From positions 1 through 5,135 of the forward strand of contig JAHZGZ010000040.1 in assembly GCA_019420545.1 (NCBI GenBank): DNA of 5,135 bases, given 5' to 3'. Origin of the DNA: Bacteroidales bacterium. Its GTDB lineage: Bacteria; Bacteroidota; Bacteroidia; Bacteroidales; Muribaculaceae. Each line of letters starts with the position of its first letter. The stretch's first letter is position 1. The notes under the pieces were generated by a model, which was not told the origin of the DNA, made no database searches, and worked only from the letters and a program-made list of their open reading frames with translations. Positions 5,057 to 5,135 of the stretch are shown here, piece after piece. Made by a program: the position numbers and the translations under genes.

Positions 5057-5133
5057 GAGTGAATAATAAGTGGAAATGGGTTCCACCGACTAAAACAGTG
5101 ACTTTCGGATATGAGAAAAGGCGCTCTGAATGA
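4981..5133 (+). CDS. Possible small ORF or 3' remnant of a gene
   Basis: An open frame of about 50 codons runs from a GTG at 4981 (or a TTG at 5014) to TGA at 5131-5133; an in-frame stop at 4975 closes it upstream and there is no ATG. The translation contains IWFKNGVNNKWKWVPPTKTV and ends GYEKRRSE, which reads more like real protein than the other frames here. Its TGA overlaps an ATG at 5130 (ATGA followed by AC), the kind of overlap seen between coupled genes. It could be a true small protein with an unusual start, or the 3' end of a gene whose front was lost. No family is recognised and two minus-strand frames are also open here. Confidence 0.25.
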   Translation: MCTSSTTEQSDLTQVADAQQIWFKNGVNNKWKWVPPTKTVTFGYEKRRSE

Positions 5134-5135
5134 AC

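Larger units (their letters stand above)
1..5135. mobile_element. Part of a Bacteroidales integrative element (ends not both visible)
   Basis: The window contains a tyrosine recombinase with all catalytic residues, an excisionase-like multi-HTH gene just upstream of it, and cargo typical of accessory DNA (HigBA toxin-antitoxin, Fic enzyme, an unrecognised membrane protein). Two copies of a hexamer array lie at 36-91 and 4089-4144. A tRNA T-loop-like string at the extreme left may mark the left attachment site. No mobilisation, conjugation or replication gene is visible, so the element type (small integrative element, mobilisable element, or a piece of a larger one) cannot be settled. The right limit is not identified. 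The label is inferred from gene content. Confidence 0.6.

Overview
The window looks like part of an integrated accessory element from a Bacteroidota genome, most likely a gut Bacteroidales. The clade call rests on Bacteroidota-type promoters: a -33 TTTG, a 20-bp gap and a -7 TAnnTTTG, seen perfectly in front of both the fic gene and the toxin gene. It also rests on the lack of clear Shine-Dalgarno sequences and on the kinds of proteins encoded (Bacteroidales tyrosine integrase with an Arm-binding domain, zinc-finger/HTH excisionase-like partner, DUF4172-type Fic protein).

Layout from left to right. Positions 1-35 carry a tRNA T-loop-like string (minus strand) and a -7-like box. Positions 36-91 hold an array of six hexamers. 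A minus-strand gene (100-948) encodes an unrecognised two-helix membrane protein with a coiled coil and a cytoplasmic domain. A 106-bp divergent control region with phased repeats separates it from a plus-strand fic gene (1055-2170). Convergent with fic is a minus-strand higB-higA toxin-antitoxin operon (2847 down to 2184). Its promoter overlaps a perfect 36-bp palindrome (2877-2912). Next comes a minus-strand tyrosine recombinase (4054 down to 2927), a second copy of the six-hexamer array (4089-4144), and a minus-strand gene for a zinc-finger protein with three tandem winged-HTH modules (4913 down to 4152). The right edge (4914-5135) is mostly non-coding but holds a possible small plus-strand ORF.

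The HTH protein and the integrase form the probable recombination and control module. Fic, HigBA and the membrane protein are cargo lying between the integrase and the left array. The most striking structure is the array itself: two copies 4,053 bp apart, each with three GGTTAT-type and three ATAACC hexamers at exactly the same internal spacing, while the bases between the hexamers have largely diverged. This indicates selection on the hexamers, most simply as binding sites for the integrase Arm domain or the multi-HTH protein. No transfer, relaxase or replication genes, CRISPR array, rRNA or complete tRNA were seen.
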